A DNA stretch of 64,000 nucleotides from Deinococcus aerius (GCF_002897375.1 NZ_BFAG01000004.1:152001-216000), one strand, 5' to 3'. Shown: positions 14,718-32,511, counted from the stretch's first letter. Notes: a model not told the origin generated them from the sequence alone. Program-made: numbers and translations.

Positions 14718-14983
14718 GGGGGAGGGGTAACACTGCCAAAGCTTTAGCCTTTCAAAAACCGTCTATGGTGGACGGCCCATTCCTGCCAGTGGCTCGCTCT
14801 CGCACCGCCTTCACCCCGCCTTGCTCGCGCAGCGAGACGGTGGGCACGCGACTCGGAACACAACAAGATCAAACCTTGCGCGGAGAAGGACACGGCCACG
14901 GGTGAACTGGCCGGGCCCTTTGCCGAGCGCAGCGGAAAACTCCCCCTGCCCCCTCTGGGGGTAGGGGGCTGGGGGTGGGGGCA
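14718..14983 (+). repeat. Dispersed intergenic repeat, family R1, copy 2
   Basis: This copy of the R1 element lies between the AAG and YcaQ-like genes. Its core is nearly identical to copy 3 (from CCATTCCTGCCAGTGGCTCG through GCCGAGCGCAGCGGAAAACT). It includes the CCGTCTATGGTGGACGG hairpin and ends in a perfect G-run tract. No coding capacity is supported. Confidence 0.85.
14957..14981 (+). other. G-quadruplex-forming tract at the end of R1 copy 2
   Basis: Four runs of exactly five G are separated by TA, CT and T. The tract lies 23 bases upstream of the -10 box of the YcaQ-like gene. A C-rich arm just before it could pair with the first two runs as a 12-bp hairpin. Confidence 0.75.
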
Positions 14984-15003
14984 ACACCTTCCAACTGGAA
15001 CGC

Positions 15004-15009
15004 TACCCT
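15004..15009 (+). promoter_or_regulatory. TACCCT -10 box of the YcaQ-like gene
   Basis: TACCCT lies 6 bases before the ATG at 15016. There is no ribosome-binding site. Confidence 0.55.
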
Positions 15010-15015
15010 CCCCCC

Positions 15016-16124
<1,109 letters not shown>

Positions 16125-16134
<10 letters not shown>

Positions 16135-17114
16135 GCCAGCCACGCCTCCGTCACCCGGCGCAAGGCGTCCCGCACGCCGCTGGTTTCCTCCCGGCGGGCC
16201 TGCCGCGCGGTCGTCAGCACGTTCAGGGCCAGTCCCGCACGTTCCTCGGCGGCGAGTTGGGTGGAGGTGAGCGTGTGACCGTGCGCGGCGAGTTCCGTCC
16301 GGTACGCCTCCCGCAATCCAGGGCCGAGACGGGCACGGTCGGCGGACTCCAGACGCACATGGAGCAGGTGGGCGAGGTCCTCCCCGAGCGGCGCCCCATG
16401 CACCTGCCCGTAGTCGATCAGGATGGGCGGTCCGCCACCAACGGGCCACAGCACCTGCCCGGCGTGAATATCCCCGTGGGCAAGGGTTACGCCGCAAGTG
16501 GATTTCAGCAGGGCGGGAAGGGCTTGTGCTGCCTCCCCCACCGCCCTCACCTCATCGGGCGTCCAGTCGGGGACAGGCGCGGCGGCAATCCGCGCGCCAC
16601 GGCGAACGGCCCGCTCGGGGTCCCAGCCCCACTCGCCCCTGAGTTCCGGGCGGCTGAGCCAGAAGGCGTGGTGGCGGGCGAGCAGGCGCACGATTTCGCA
16701 CAAGGCCGCCTCCCGCTCGGCATCGGTCCTGAACGCGCCCCAGCCGGTCGTCTCGTCCGTCATGTCGCGCGTGAGCAGATGGGCGCGCAGGCGGGCGGGG
16801 TCGAGGGCCCGATGCAGAAGCGGCGCGTGCGGCACGGGCGAGAGCGGCGCGAGGCCGCGCAGGTAGGCCCCCTCCCGCGCCAGCCGCGCGAAGGCCCGCT
16901 CGTCCCGCCACCCCGCCGGGAGGTACTTCAGGAAGAGGGGACCGTGGGGGGTGACGTAGCGCGCGAAGGCCGCCCCCTCCCCCACCCACGCCTCGACGCG
17001 GCGGCGCGGGCCGGGAAAGGCCGCCCGCAACTCACGCGGCCAGCGGCGGGACGAAACGGCGGGACCACGCCCGGCGAGCGCGTCCCGCACGTCCGACAGC
17101 AGGCCCAGCCTCAA
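16125..17114 (-). CDS. Aminoglycoside phosphotransferase-fold kinase (APH family)
   Basis: The 329-residue protein has the APH kinase core: a lysine-containing N-lobe (PLFLKYLP), catalytic loop LAHGDIHAGQVLW near residue 218, and metal-binding ILIDYGQVHGAPLGEDLAHLL near 240. APH-fold kinases phosphorylate small molecules such as sugars, choline or antibiotics; the substrate here is unknown. The start is TTG at 17114, in a TTGA overlap with the stop of the upstream gene, so the two are probably translated together. It converges on the YcaQ-like gene with a 10-base overlap. Confidence 0.8.
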
Positions 17115-17392
17115 GCGATGAGTGAGACGAGCCCGGCGACGGAGCCGCCTGCGAGCGCCGCACCAACCACAAATGCACCCAGGCAGCCCATCCCGCGCCG
17201 ACGGGCGACCTGACGGTAATGCCCGCCCCGCCCGTAGTGCGCCCGGTGGCCGCTGCTGTGGCTGCCGCCCAACGCCGCCCCGAGGAAACCACCCCGGTGC
17301 CCGCTGCTGTGGCTGTGGCCCCGGTAGCCGAACCCCCGGCGATGCCCGTGGCTATGACTGAACGAGAAGGAACCTCCAGAAAATCCGCTCAT
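17111..17392 (-). CDS. Small His/Gly/Ser-rich protein with a C-terminal membrane segment
   Basis: The 93-residue product begins MSGFSGGSFSFSHSHGHR and is dominated by Gly, Ser, His and Arg up to about residue 70. It ends in one hydrophobic helix (CLGAFVVGAALAGGSVAGLV). No family was recognised. The many histidines could bind metal, but that is only a suggestion. The stop overlaps the start of the APH kinase gene. It is divergent from glmM, with under 100 bases between them. Confidence 0.6.
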   Translation of the reverse strand: MSGFSGGSFSFSHSHGHRRGFGYRGHSHSSGHRGGFLGAALGGSHSSGHRAHYGRGGHYRQVARRRGMGCLGAFVVGAALAGGSVAGLVSLIA

Positions 17393-17468
17393 GCTCCCGG
17401 GTACGCGGGGCGGCCCGCCGGAGTTCCCAGCCCCCGCATTCCCGCCGCGCCCATCACACGCCCCCGGG

Positions 17469-17474
17469 TATGAT
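17469..17474 (+). promoter_or_regulatory. TATGAT -10 box of glmM
   Basis: TATGAT lies 9 bases before the ATG at 17484, giving a leaderless or very short leader transcript. Confidence 0.55.
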
Positions 17475-17483
17475 GACCCGGTT

Positions 17484-18815
<1,332 letters not shown>

Positions 18816-18963
18816 GGGAATGCGGGGGCTTGATCTAGAAGAGCGGCCTGAACGATAAAAACCCCTCCCCCTTGAGGGGGGAGGCTGGGAGGGGGTGAAC
18901 GGGGACGCCCTGCGGCGCGGCGGATAGACGAGGCAGGGCATCTTGCCAGTATCGGCGCTGCTC

Positions 18964-19011
18964 CGTCGCCCCCTCACCCCGGCCCTCTCCCACGAGGGGA
19001 GAGGGAGAAAA
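18964..19011 (+). repeat. Dispersed repeat, family R3, intergenic copy
   Basis: This 48-base element has a CCCTCTCCC/GGGGAGAGGG-type hairpin and lies in the 296-base gap between glmM and polA. The same gap holds a second C-rich/G-rich hairpin at about 18863-18885. A shortened relative lies inside the permease gene at 11638-11677. Confidence 0.55.
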
Positions 19012-19099
19012 ACGCCGCCGCTTCTCCAAGCCCATCATGTCACTGCCCGAACCGATCAAAGCCCAAGATGCGGCGAACGGCGCCCCATTACGCCCACAG

Positions 19100-19105
19100 T
19101 AGAAT
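19100..19105 (+). promoter_or_regulatory. TAGAAT -10 box of polA
   Basis: TAGAAT lies 6 bases before the ATG at 19112, and no ribosome-binding site intervenes. Confidence 0.6.
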
Positions 19106-19111
19106 GCGCCC

Positions 19112-21841
<2,730 letters not shown>

Positions 21842-21849
21842 GTCTGAGT

Positions 21850-21855
21850 TACCCT
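21850..21855 (+). promoter_or_regulatory. TACCCT -10 box of the HAD hydrolase gene
   Basis: TACCCT lies 5 bases before the ATG at 21861, just after the polA stop codon. Confidence 0.45.
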
Positions 21856-21860
21856 CCGGC

Positions 21861-22460
21861 ATGGCGATTCGGGCGGTGTTCTGGGATATCGGCGGCGTGC
21901 TCCTCACGAACGGCTGGGACCGCGAGCAGCGGGCGGACGTGGTGGCGCGCTTCGGGCTGGACGCTTCAGACTTCGGCGAGCGGCACAAGCTGGCCGTGCC
22001 CGAACTCGAACGCGGGCGCATGAGCCTCGCCGAGTACCTGGAGCAGACAATTTTCCACGCGCCCCGCCCCTTCACCCCGGACGACTTCCGCGCCGCGATG
22101 GAGGCCGAGAGCCAACCGCACGCCGAAGCACTCGCCCTGGCCCGCGAGCTGGGCGAACGTCACCGCATGTACGCCCTGAACAACGAGGGCCGCGACCTGA
22201 ACGAGTACCGCATCCGCACCTACGGGCTGGGCACCTTCCTCCTGGGCTTTTTCACCTCCTGCTACCTGGGGGTGATGAAGCCCAACCCGGCGATGTACCG
22301 CCTGGCCCTGAGCCTCGCCCACGTCCAGCCCGGCGAGGCCGTGATGGTGGACGACCGCACGCAGAACGTCGAGGCTGCCCGCTCGGTGGGGATGCACGCT
22401 GTCCGGTATAAGGATGCTGCACAGCTCCGGGCGGAACTCGCGGCGTTGGGGGTGGAGTAG
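21861..22460 (+). CDS. HAD-superfamily hydrolase (subfamily IA)
   Basis: This 199-residue HAD-IA protein has the N-terminal motif region FWDIGGVLLTNGW, where the usual first DxD reads D-I-G. It also has an ALNNEGRDL motif II region, the lysine in GVMKPNPAMYR and the acidic motif VMVDDRTQNVEAA. The DIGGVL form is common in a group that includes YihX-like phosphatases and epoxide-hydrolase N-terminal-like domains. Substrate is unknown. It is close behind polA and converges on the WD40-like gene. Confidence 0.85.
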   Translation: MAIRAVFWDIGGVLLTNGWDREQRADVVARFGLDASDFGERHKLAVPELERGRMSLAEYLEQTIFHAPRPFTPDDFRAAMEAESQPHAEALALARELGERHRMYALNNEGRDLNEYRIRTYGLGTFLLGFFTSCYLGVMKPNPAMYRLALSLAHVQPGEAVMVDDRTQNVEAARSVGMHAVRYKDAAQLRAELAALGVE

Positions 22461-22463
22461 GGG

Positions 22464-23501
<1,038 letters not shown>

Positions 23502-23569
23502 GCCTCAGCCTCTCCTCTGCCACCGCTCGGGGCGTGAGACCCTGCTGACGGCACGTTCAGCCTGCGACT

Positions 23570-23904
<335 letters not shown>

Positions 23905-23906
23905 GC

Positions 23907-23912
23907 AGCATA
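23907..23912 (-). promoter_or_regulatory. TATGCT -10 box of the c-di-AMP receptor gene
   Basis: TATGCT on the minus strand is 7 bases before the ATG at 23899. It settles the choice between two in-frame ATGs. Confidence 0.6.
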
Positions 23913-23956
23913 ACAGAGGGGGCGTCAGCGGCAGTTCAAGACCCCCGCCTGCCATG

Positions 23957-23982
23957 AAAAAAGGCCTCCGCCGTGGGAGGCC
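23957..23982 (-). terminator. Strong rho-independent terminator of the winged-helix gene
   Basis: On the minus strand GGCCTCCC (23982-23975) pairs with GGAGGCC (23969-23963), followed by six T. It isolates the winged-helix gene from the c-di-AMP receptor gene. Confidence 0.85.
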
Positions 23983-23998
23983 TGGGGATGTGGGGAGG

Positions 23999-24502
<504 letters not shown>

Positions 24503-24869
24503 GCGCTATCCTCCGGGAAACCAGAGCGGGCGGGAAGGCCGCCCCAGTGTGAACGTGGATCGTGAACTCGGTTCAAGTGCGCCCTGGAGCGCAACTTTCC
24601 TATTGTGACAGGTTCCCATGCGGTTTGCATGAGCAGTGTGGCAACAGGTCGAACGGGGGCGCGGACCGGGGAAAGGCGGGCAAGTCAGCCGACCGCCCAA
24701 AAGGTGGCACATGGTAAACGGTCCAGGGGGCGGAGACCGTAAATCAAACTGCCTTTGGAACGCTTGCCCAACGGCCCATGTGCGTTTGGCCGATTGGATG
24801 AGCCGGACCCTGTACTCCGGTTGATCTTAGCTGGGATGGTTACCGCCGGCATTGCCGTCTGTCGGGGGT
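24503..24869. other. Intergenic region without a gene
   Basis: No supportable gene or RNA was found here. It contains the leader of the winged-helix gene (a possible CACAAT box near 24600-24606 on the minus strand) and a small GTGCGC...GCGCAA hairpin around 24577-24594. No tRNA-like cloverleaf was found. Confidence 0.4.
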
Positions 24870-24887
24870 TGTCAACCTTCCTTGACA
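24870..24887 (+). promoter_or_regulatory. Operator 1: TGTCAA-N6-TTGACA palindrome overlapping the -35 box
   Basis: This perfect inverted repeat with 6-base arms has its right arm as the -35 hexamer TTGACA. An identical palindrome lies 44 bp downstream, about four helical turns away. The XRE repressor encoded in the operon is the natural candidate to bind both. Confidence 0.7.
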
Positions 24888-24910
24888 CACCGCGGCGGGG
24901 TTCCTATCCT
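24882..24910 (+). promoter_or_regulatory. Sigma-70-type promoter of the leader/XRE/ABC operon
   Basis: The consensus -35 box TTGACA (24882-24887) and -10 box TATCCT (24905-24910) are separated by exactly 17 bases. Confidence 0.75.
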
Positions 24911-24913
24911 TGC

Positions 24914-24931
24914 TGTCAAGGAGGCTTGACA
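24914..24931 (+). promoter_or_regulatory. Operator 2: TGTCAA-N6-TTGACA palindrome over the start region
   Basis: This is identical in its arms to operator 1. It covers the presumed transcription start, includes the ribosome-binding sequence AGGAGG in its spacer, and ends on the A of the leader ATG. Confidence 0.7.
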
Positions 24932-24993
24932 TGACGCTGACGAGACGGCCGTTCTGCCCTCTTGCCCCTCCCCCTCATCGGGGCCAGTTGTGA
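24931..24993 (+). CDS. 20-residue leader peptide, coupled to the membrane protein gene
   Basis: The ATG at 24931 has a perfect AGGAGG 6 bases upstream and encodes a 20-residue peptide rich in Arg and Pro (MTLTRRPFCPLAPPPHRG...). Its TGA stop overlaps the GTG start of the next gene (GTGA), so ribosomes finishing the peptide could restart on the membrane protein. The Pro-Pro-Pro run might slow ribosomes. It could also be only a loading site for the downstream gene, which has no ribosome-binding site of its own. Confidence 0.5.
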   Translation: MTLTRRPFCPLAPPPHRGQL

Positions 24994-25391
24994 ACGGGCG
25001 ACCCCTCAGCCGGGACCAGCGGGTGGGACGCGTCCTGCTCGGGTTTGGGCTGGGTGGAGGAGGCCTCAGCCTGCTGGGCGCGCTGCTTGCGGGGCTGGGT
25101 CGGCAGCGGGGGCTGGAGCCCCTGGCTTCAGCGGGAACGCTGCTGCTGGCCGCCCTGCCCCTCTTGTTCGCTGGCATGATGGTGCTGGCCGTGCGGCGCA
25201 TGGACGAGTACGGGCGGCAGTTGCAGACCCGTGCGGCGGGCGTCGCCTTTCTGGCCGTGATGGTGCTGTCGGCCAGCCTGATCGCGTTGGAGCCCGCCCT
25301 GCATTTCAGGACGCCCTCCTGGGTGATCTACGTGACCGGCATGCTGGTGTGGGGTCTGAGTGCGGCGGTGATCGCCCGGCGGGACCCGTGA
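24990..25391 (+). CDS. Small four-helix membrane protein of unknown function
   Basis: The 133-residue protein has four hydrophobic segments (about residues 18-38, 48-66, 76-97 and 102-120) with the conserved-looking linker RRMDEYGRQLQTRAAGVAF between the second and third. This layout is common for small proteins encoded next to XRE regulators of YozG type. The GTG start at 24990 overlaps the leader-peptide stop. It is first in an operon with the XRE regulator and ABC exporter, so it probably works with them or is the regulated product. Confidence 0.75.
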   Translation: MNGRPLSRDQRVGRVLLGFGLGGGGLSLLGALLAGLGRQRGLEPLASAGTLLLAALPLLFAGMMVLAVRRMDEYGRQLQTRAAGVAFLAVMVLSASLIALEPALHFRTPSWVIYVTGMLVWGLSAAVIARRDP

Positions 25392-25473
25392 ACTCAGGAG
25401 ACCTTTTGGTGGCTGACCGCGTACCTGCTTCGCCGGGGAGCATCCCCCGGCAGACCAGGCCGGGACGGGTGGG

Positions 25474-25657
25474 ATGAACAACCGCATCCGGGCACTGCGG
25501 GTGGGGCGCGGCTGGACGCAGGCCGACCTCGCCGCGCTGCTCGACGTGAGCCGCCAGACGGTGAACGCCCTGGAAACCGGCAAATACGACCCCAGCCTGC
25601 CCCTGGCGTTCCGCATCGCGCGGCTATTCGGGCAGACCATCGAGGACATCTTCGACG

Positions 25658-25686
<29 letters not shown>
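25474..25686 (+). CDS. XRE/Cro-family transcriptional regulator (YozG-like)
   Basis: This 70-residue protein is a single helix-turn-helix domain. WTQADLAALLDVSRQTVNAL is the HTH core, followed by ETGKYDPSLPLAFRIARLF and an acidic tail. Small regulators of this type usually repress their own operon as dimers, which suits the two palindromes upstream at 24870 and 24914. Its end overlaps the start of the ATPase gene. Confidence 0.9.
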
Positions 25687-26405
<719 letters not shown>

Positions 26406-26416
<11 letters not shown>

Positions 26417-27668
26417 GGGGCTGCGCCCGGGCTACGTCTGGCGGGTGGCCTCGCGCGACCTGCTCTCCACCCTGCGCGACCGCCGCACGATCACGAGCAC
26501 CATCCTGATCCCGCTGCTGCTGATCCCGCTGTTCACCCTGGGGCTGCCGCTGCTGCTGGGCCGCTTTATCGGCGGGCAGGCGCAGGAGCGGCAGAAGGTG
26601 GGCGTGGTGGGCACCCTGCCGGGGTCGCTGCGGGCGGCCCTGACCCGCGACGAGAAGACGCCGGGCGGGGCGGTGACGCGGGCCGGGGTGGACCTCGTGC
26701 CCGTGACCGACCCCCGCGCCGCCGTGCAGTCGGGCGAGGTGGAGGCGGCCCTGCGCGCCCCCGACCCCCTGCCCGCCCGCGCGGGTGACGGCACGGGCAA
26801 GCTGGAGGTGTACGCCAAGCTGGGCAACCTGCGCGCCCAGACCGGGGCCTTCGCCAAGGTGGAGTCCACCGTGGAGGCGTACAACCGCCAGCTCGCCGTG
26901 GAGCGCCTGGGCACACTGGGCCTGAGCGCCCAAACCCTCACGCCGGTCACCCTCTCCCCCATCGACGCCAGCCCCGAGCAGGAGCGGCGCAGCGGGCAGC
27001 TCGCCTTCCTGATCCCCCTCCTGATGCTGAACTTCATCCTGACGGGCGCGATGGCAACCGCCCTCGACGCCACGGCGGGCGAGAAGGAACGCGGCACTCT
27101 GGAGAGCCTCCTCGTCTCGCCCGTCCGCCGCTCGGAGGTCGTGGCCGGGAAACTCCTCGCCACCACCGTGACGGCCCTCACGACCGCCTGCTTCAGCGTG
27201 CTGGGCTTCCTGCTCAGCGGGGTGGTCGCGCGGGCGGCGGTGACCCAGGGCGAGACGCCCGCCGAGGTCGCCCAGGCGTTCGGGGGGCAGCTCTCCCTCA
27301 CGGCCGGGAGTGCCCTCGCGCTGCTCGCCACGGTGGTCAGCGCTGCCCTCCTGATCAGCGCCGTCCTGATCGCCCTGAGCATCTATGCCCGCTCGTACAA
27401 GGAGGCGCAGACCTACGTGACGCCGCTGAGCCTCCTGATCGTCTTTCCCGCCGTGCTGCTGCAATTCAGCGACTTCCTGACCCTGAGCGGCGGCATCTAC
27501 GCTATCCCCCTCTTCGGCAGCATGGTCGCCATCCTCGACACGGTCCGCGGCAACCTGAGCGCCGGGCACGCGCTGACCGCCATAGGAGCCAACCTGCTCG
27601 GGGCACTCCTCGTCGGGCTGCTCGCCCGGCGCTCCTTCGGGCGGGAGGAGGTCATCTTCAGGAACTAG
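26406..27668 (+). CDS. ABC-2 type permease (NatB-like)
   Basis: The 420-residue permease has an N-terminal membrane helix (about residues 30-55), a large extracytoplasmic domain of about 150 residues, then five or so helices, with the conserved [20 protein letters not shown] at about 227-246. This is the NatB/ABC2_membrane_3 layout. Sodium or a drug are possible substrates; sequence cannot decide. It overlaps the ATPase gene by 11 bases. A hairpin terminator follows. Confidence 0.88.
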
Positions 27669-27701
27669 CGCAGGACATCTTGGAAGGAGACGTGGGTTGA
27701 G

Positions 27702-27723
27702 GAGGAGTTTTCCGCTCCTCTTT
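27702..27723 (+). terminator. Terminator of the XRE/NatAB-like operon
   Basis: GAGGAG (27702-27707) pairs with CTCCTC (27715-27720), followed by TTT. The stem is short. Confidence 0.5.
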
Positions 27724-27742
27724 AGGAATGTGTCAGGGTCAG

Positions 27743-28104
27743 GCGCTTTAGGGCAAGCTGGCGCTCGCCACCCCTCTCCCGCAAGGGGAGAGGGGGCAAC
27801 ACCGCCAGAGCTTCTGCTTTCAGAACCGTCTATAGTAGACGGCCCATTCCTGCCAGTGGCTCGCCCTCGCACCGCCTTGCTCGCGCAGCGAGACGGTGGG
27901 CCCGCGACTCGGAACACAACAAGATCAAACCTTGCGCGGAGAAGGACACGGCCACGGGTGAACTGGCCGGGCCCTTTGCCGAGCGCAGCGGAAAACTCCC
28001 CCCTCCACCTGGAGGAGAGACACGTCAGCGAGCCGGGCGTCAACACGCGGGCCACCCCGCGCGGCGGAGACGTGGCCCCCGGTGGGGGCAGGGGGGTGGG
28101 GGCC
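27743..28104 (+). repeat. Dispersed intergenic repeat, family R1, copy 3
   Basis: This is the longest R1 copy. The core (about 27800-28000) is nearly identical to copy 2, but about 75 bases of unrelated sequence separate it from the final G-run tract (28084-28102: GGGGG CA GGGGGG T GGGGG). It begins with a CCCCTCTCCC-GCAA-GGGGAGAGGGG hairpin. The 551-base gap between the permease and the PRC-barrel gene holds no supported gene. Confidence 0.8.
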
Positions 28105-28175
28105 AACCGGAGCAAGTTGCCCTGCCCCTCAAGACATATTCGGCGCCAACCCCATCCAGCAGCGAAAACAGGCGA

Positions 28176-28206
28176 GGGCGGGCCTCCCGCCGTGGAAGGC
28201 CCGCCC
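28176..28206 (-). terminator. Hairpin terminator of the PRC-barrel gene
   Basis: GGGCGGGCCT (28176-28185) pairs with AGGCCCGCCC (28197-28206). On the minus strand it is followed by TCGCCTGTTTTC. Confidence 0.6.
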
Positions 28207-28219
28207 CCCCTTCACGCCG

Positions 28220-29977
28220 TCAACCCTGACGTGCGGGATTGTTGGGATCGAGGGGATTCACGGAACTCCCCGTGGCCGAGTTGCCCGAGGTGGAGGCGGC
28301 GGAAGTCGCCCCTGGCTGGCCGGCCAGATCACCCTGCCCCTCCAGGGCCGCGACCCCGGTTTCATGCGGGCGAACCGAGAGGGGGTCGATGCTGACCTCC
28401 TCCTTGCTGACGCTGTCGAGCAGAATGTCGAGTACGTCACCCGCACGGGCCGCGTCGATGGCCTTGTGGGTGATGATTTCACCCACGTTCAGGATGATGG
28501 TGTCGTCGGGCGCGAGGATCACGCGGGTGACGGGGCGGCCCAGCGCGTCGCGGATGCGCTTTTCCTGCATCTGCTCCTGCCGCTCCTCCAGGGCCTGCCC
28601 GGCCTCCTCGCGCTTGTCGCCCAGCCAGGCCTTGGCACGCTCCAGCAGGTTGCTCGCGCCCTCGCTGACGCTGGCGACGCCACCGGAGAGGGCCGCACCC
28701 GCGCCCGCCGTGGGGGAAGTTCCGCCCACGGTGGCGGCGATGAGCGCCCCCTCGACCCCGAGCTGCCGCGCCCGCTCGGCGATGGCGGGGGTAACGATCT
28801 GGCCCTGCGCGGCGACGAGGCCGCCGGTGGGGGCGCGCACGTCCGTCCGCACCCGGCGGCCGATGGTGGATTCCACGGTGAGGGGAGCGGGCTGGGTGGG
28901 CTGAAGGCGCTCGCGCAGGCCCTGCACCCCCTCCTGAATCGCCCCGCCACCCGCCGCCGCGACCAGGGCGGGCAGCACCCCGGCCTCCTGGGCGCGCTCG
29001 GCCTGGAACTCGGTGATCACGCTCCCCTGGTGGACGATGACCTCCTGCACCCCGTCCGCGAGGTTGGCGACCACGTCGGTCGAGGCCGTCTTGCCCACCA
29101 CGAACTGCTTTTGCTGCTCGGCGCTGGCACTGCGGACGTTCTCGACGCCGCTCTGCACCCGCTCCTTCACGGTGCCGTACGTCTCGGACAGCACGCCGCC
29201 CGTCACGCTGGTCAGCAGGGCGGAGAGCTTGCCCGCCTGGTCGGCCCGCTCAGTCTGCTCGGCGGTGATGGTCTCGCCCTGGTGAACGAGGACGGTGCCG
29301 TCGTCGAGGGTCACGTCACTGCCCGCCGCCTTGCCGACCAGGAATTCCTTCTGGCGCTCCTTGGTGGCCTCGGCGATGTTGCCGTAGCTCTGCTTGACGT
29401 TCTCGGCGGCGGTCTGGTACGCGCTGCTCAGGCTCTCGCCCGCGCTGCTGAGCGCCCCCTTCAGGCCGCCCGGCTCCTGCTCCTGCATCGCCGCCGCCAC
29501 CGAGATGGGCACGATGGCCGCGTCGTGGCCGATCTGCACGTTTTCGGGCGCGGGCACGAAGGTCCGCCCGCTGCTCAGGTCGCTGAAGATCCCGCCGGTC
29601 GCCTCGTAGCCCTCGACGCGGCCGGTGTGTTCGTCGAAGAACACGTCGGCGATCTTGCCCAGGTTCTGGCCGTCGGTCGTGAGCAGCGTCATGCCGCTCA
29701 GGCTGACGTTGGATTCCAGCACGTCGGCCAGCCGCCCGTCCTCGCGGGTGGAGGTCACCGAGTCGGCGCTGTCCACCATGATGGCGTCCTCGCCGATGGA
29801 GCGGATCGCCCCGAAGGGCACCACCTTGGCGGCGCGGAACCAGCCGCCCTCGTCCACGAGCAGGCCCAGCACCTCGTTGGCCTGGTGGTCAAACACCACG
29901 TCGCGCGTCGTCTCTATCCTCTCCCCGCTGTCGATGGCGATGATGGGGCGGCCCAGCAATTCCTTGGCTTTGATCAT
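28220..29977 (-). CDS. PRC-barrel domain protein with repeated C-terminal modules
   Basis: The 585-residue protein starts with two PRC-barrel-like domains (about residues 1-75 and 90-160). A series of related modules of the form [10 protein letters not shown]...A..AGVLPAL follows, at about 225, 315, 385 and 505, separated by helical, Glu/Gln-rich stretches. No signal peptide is present, so it should be cytoplasmic. A PRC-barrel protein of this kind is known in the heat-shock response of Deinococcus radiodurans; equivalence here is inferred. CGGAG precedes the ATG. It lies downstream of a small frameshifted membrane-protein gene. Confidence 0.82.
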   Translation of the reverse strand: MIKAKELLGRPIIAIDSGERIETTRDVVFDHQANEVLGLLVDEGGWFRAAKVVPFGAIRSIGEDAIMVDSADSVTSTREDGRLADVLESNVSLSGMTLLTTDGQNLGKIADVFFDEHTGRVEGYEATGGIFSDLSSGRTFVPAPENVQIGHDAAIVPISVAAAMQEQEPGGLKGALSSAGESLSSAYQTAAENVKQSYGNIAEATKERQKEFLVGKAAGSDVTLDDGTVLVHQGETITAEQTERADQAGKLSALLTSVTGGVLSETYGTVKERVQSGVENVRSASAEQQKQFVVGKTASTDVVANLADGVQEVIVHQGSVITEFQAERAQEAGVLPALVAAAGGGAIQEGVQGLRERLQPTQPAPLTVESTIGRRVRTDVRAPTGGLVAAQGQIVTPAIAERARQLGVEGALIAATVGGTSPTAGAGAALSGGVASVSEGASNLLERAKAWLGDKREEAGQALEERQEQMQEKRIRDALGRPVTRVILAPDDTIILNVGEIITHKAIDAARAGDVLDILLDSVSKEEVSIDPLSVRPHETGVAALEGQGDLAGQPGATSAASTSGNSATGSSVNPLDPNNPARQG

Positions 29978-30031
29978 GGGGGTACTCCGTTCTGAAAGGG
30001 GTTCTCGGGTCGTCCCGTGTCCAGGCGGGGC

Positions 30032-30165
30032 TCAGAAGCCGAGATTCAAGATCCCCTGGGGCTTGAGGTACAGGAAGTAGGCGAGCAAAAACAGCACCAC
30101 CAGAATCACGATGATCCACAGGACGGTTCGTGCGCCGCCCCCCCGCCACCTTGCAGTCGAGCCAT
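30032..30165 (-). pseudogene. Small single-helix membrane protein, frameshifted in a run of seven G
   Basis: An ATG at 30165 has GGAGGA 7 bases upstream, but its frame ends after 19 codons. If the run of seven G (C on the plus strand, 30138-30144) had eight, it would encode a 44-residue protein. That protein would have a glycine stretch, one clear membrane helix (LWIIVILVVLFLLAYFLYL) and the tail KPQGILNLGF. The gene sits 55 bases before the PRC-barrel gene on the same strand. Phase variation, ribosomal frameshifting, decay and a homopolymer sequencing error all remain possible. Confidence 0.6.
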
Positions 30166-30275
30166 CAGTCAGTCCTCCGTTTCTGAGTCTAGGAACCCTT
30201 CCGGCAAGTGTGAGGTTTTCGCCCTCACCCCGGGTTGACTGAACCTTGCGGCGACCTTAAGGCAGCCCCGCGCCC

Positions 30276-30281
30276 TAGACT
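30276..30281 (+). promoter_or_regulatory. TAGACT -10 box of the P-loop ATPase gene
   Basis: TAGACT lies 6 bases before the GTG at 30288, without a ribosome-binding site. Confidence 0.6.
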
Positions 30282-30287
30282 CCGGGC

Positions 30288-31048
30288 GTGATCCGCTCCC
30301 GCCACCTGCACCCCGGCCCCCCGCGCGGCCCCCGGGAAGCCCGCCTCGGCGGAGTGCCGCTCACCGTTCTCGTCGGCGTGACCGGCGTGGGCAAGAGTAC
30401 GGCGCTGGCCGCCCTGCGCGGGGCCGACCCCGCCGCCCGGGTGCTGCCCGACCGCCGCCAGATCACGGACGACGTGATGATCCTGCCCCTGGCGGGGAGA
30501 GCCGTCACCGACCGCGCCGAACGCTTCGCCCTGACGGCCCGCTACCGCCAGCTTCACCCCGGCGGGATGGCCCACGCGCTGGGCACCCTGAGCGCCGACC
30601 TGGACCACTGGGGCGGCCACCTGATCTTCGACGGGCTGCGCGGCCTGGAGGAGGTGGAGTACGCCGCCGCGACCTTCCCCGCGTGGCGCTTCGTGGCCCT
30701 GAACGCCCCCGACGGGGTGCGGGTGCGCCGCCTGCTGGGCCGGGCCGACGGGTTCGACCGCCTGGCGGGAGGAGACGGTTCGGACCTGCGGGCGGAGCTG
30801 GGCCGTCTCCCTGGGGTGGGGGAGGTATTCACCCCCGCCGAACTGGACGCGCTGGCGGCGCTGGCAGCGGAGGGATACGACCCGGCGGACGTGCTGGCCA
30901 AGACGGCCATCGTGGTCACCGAACGCCAGCATTACGACCCGGACGCGGCGAGCGCCTTTCTGCGAACGCTGCCGCCCCGGCGCGCCCTCGTCCTCGACAC
31001 GGTGGCGCTGGGTCCGGGGCAGGTGGCCGCCGCCATCCGGGCGTGGGC

Positions 31049-31052
<4 letters not shown>
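30288..31052 (+). CDS. P-loop NTPase of unknown function
   Basis: The 254-residue protein has a Walker A motif, [14 protein letters not shown], at about residues 29-42 and a hydrophobic strand ending in aspartate, [17 protein letters not shown], near 105-120 as a possible Walker B. Other conserved-looking parts are [13 protein letters not shown] and [24 protein letters not shown] do not recognise the family. The stop overlaps the start of an enolase-superfamily gene (ATGA), so the two are translationally coupled and probably work in one pathway. Confidence 0.75.
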
Positions 31053-32137
<1,085 letters not shown>

Positions 32138-32213
32138 GGATTGTGTCAGGAAATCTTGTGCCTGAGCGGGGAACAGCACATTTACGCCGCCGGGATTTCC
32201 GTGAAAATGAGAT

Positions 32214-32492
32214 ATGAGCCAAGAAATGCTCAATGCGCTGGCCCTCCCCCTCCTCTTCAGCATGCTGGGCGGCACCTATGCCTACCTGCGTTTTCCCGAG
32301 CGCCGCTCCAAGGTGCTGCTCACGCTGATCCTGTTCCAGCTTGTCGGCGCCTACGGCCACGCCACGCAGCCCGGCATGGCCCTGTTCAGCCTGCTCGTGT
32401 TGCATAGCCTGGTGGTGTTCGCGCTGCTGCTGCACGGCCTGCGCACACCCCGCCTGGAACTCGCGCCCGAGCGCACGGACCGGGAGAACTAG
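32214..32492 (+). CDS. Small membrane protein of unknown function
   Basis: The 92-residue protein has three hydrophobic segments (about residues 7-25, 33-50 and 55-74) and a charged tail (LAPERTDREN). No family was recognised. There is no clear ribosome-binding site before the ATG. A strong terminator follows directly, so this is the end of a transcription unit. Confidence 0.65.
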   Translation: MSQEMLNALALPLLFSMLGGTYAYLRFPERRSKVLLTLILFQLVGAYGHATQPGMALFSLLVLHSLVVFALLLHGLRTPRLELAPERTDREN

Positions 32493-32511
32493 GGCGCTTT
32501 GACAGCGGAAG

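Noticed and set aside
24640..24860. Possible tRNA or small RNA in the gap upstream of the XRE operon
   Set aside because: No cloverleaf, T-loop consensus or terminator could be found. Only weak, scattered base pairing is present.
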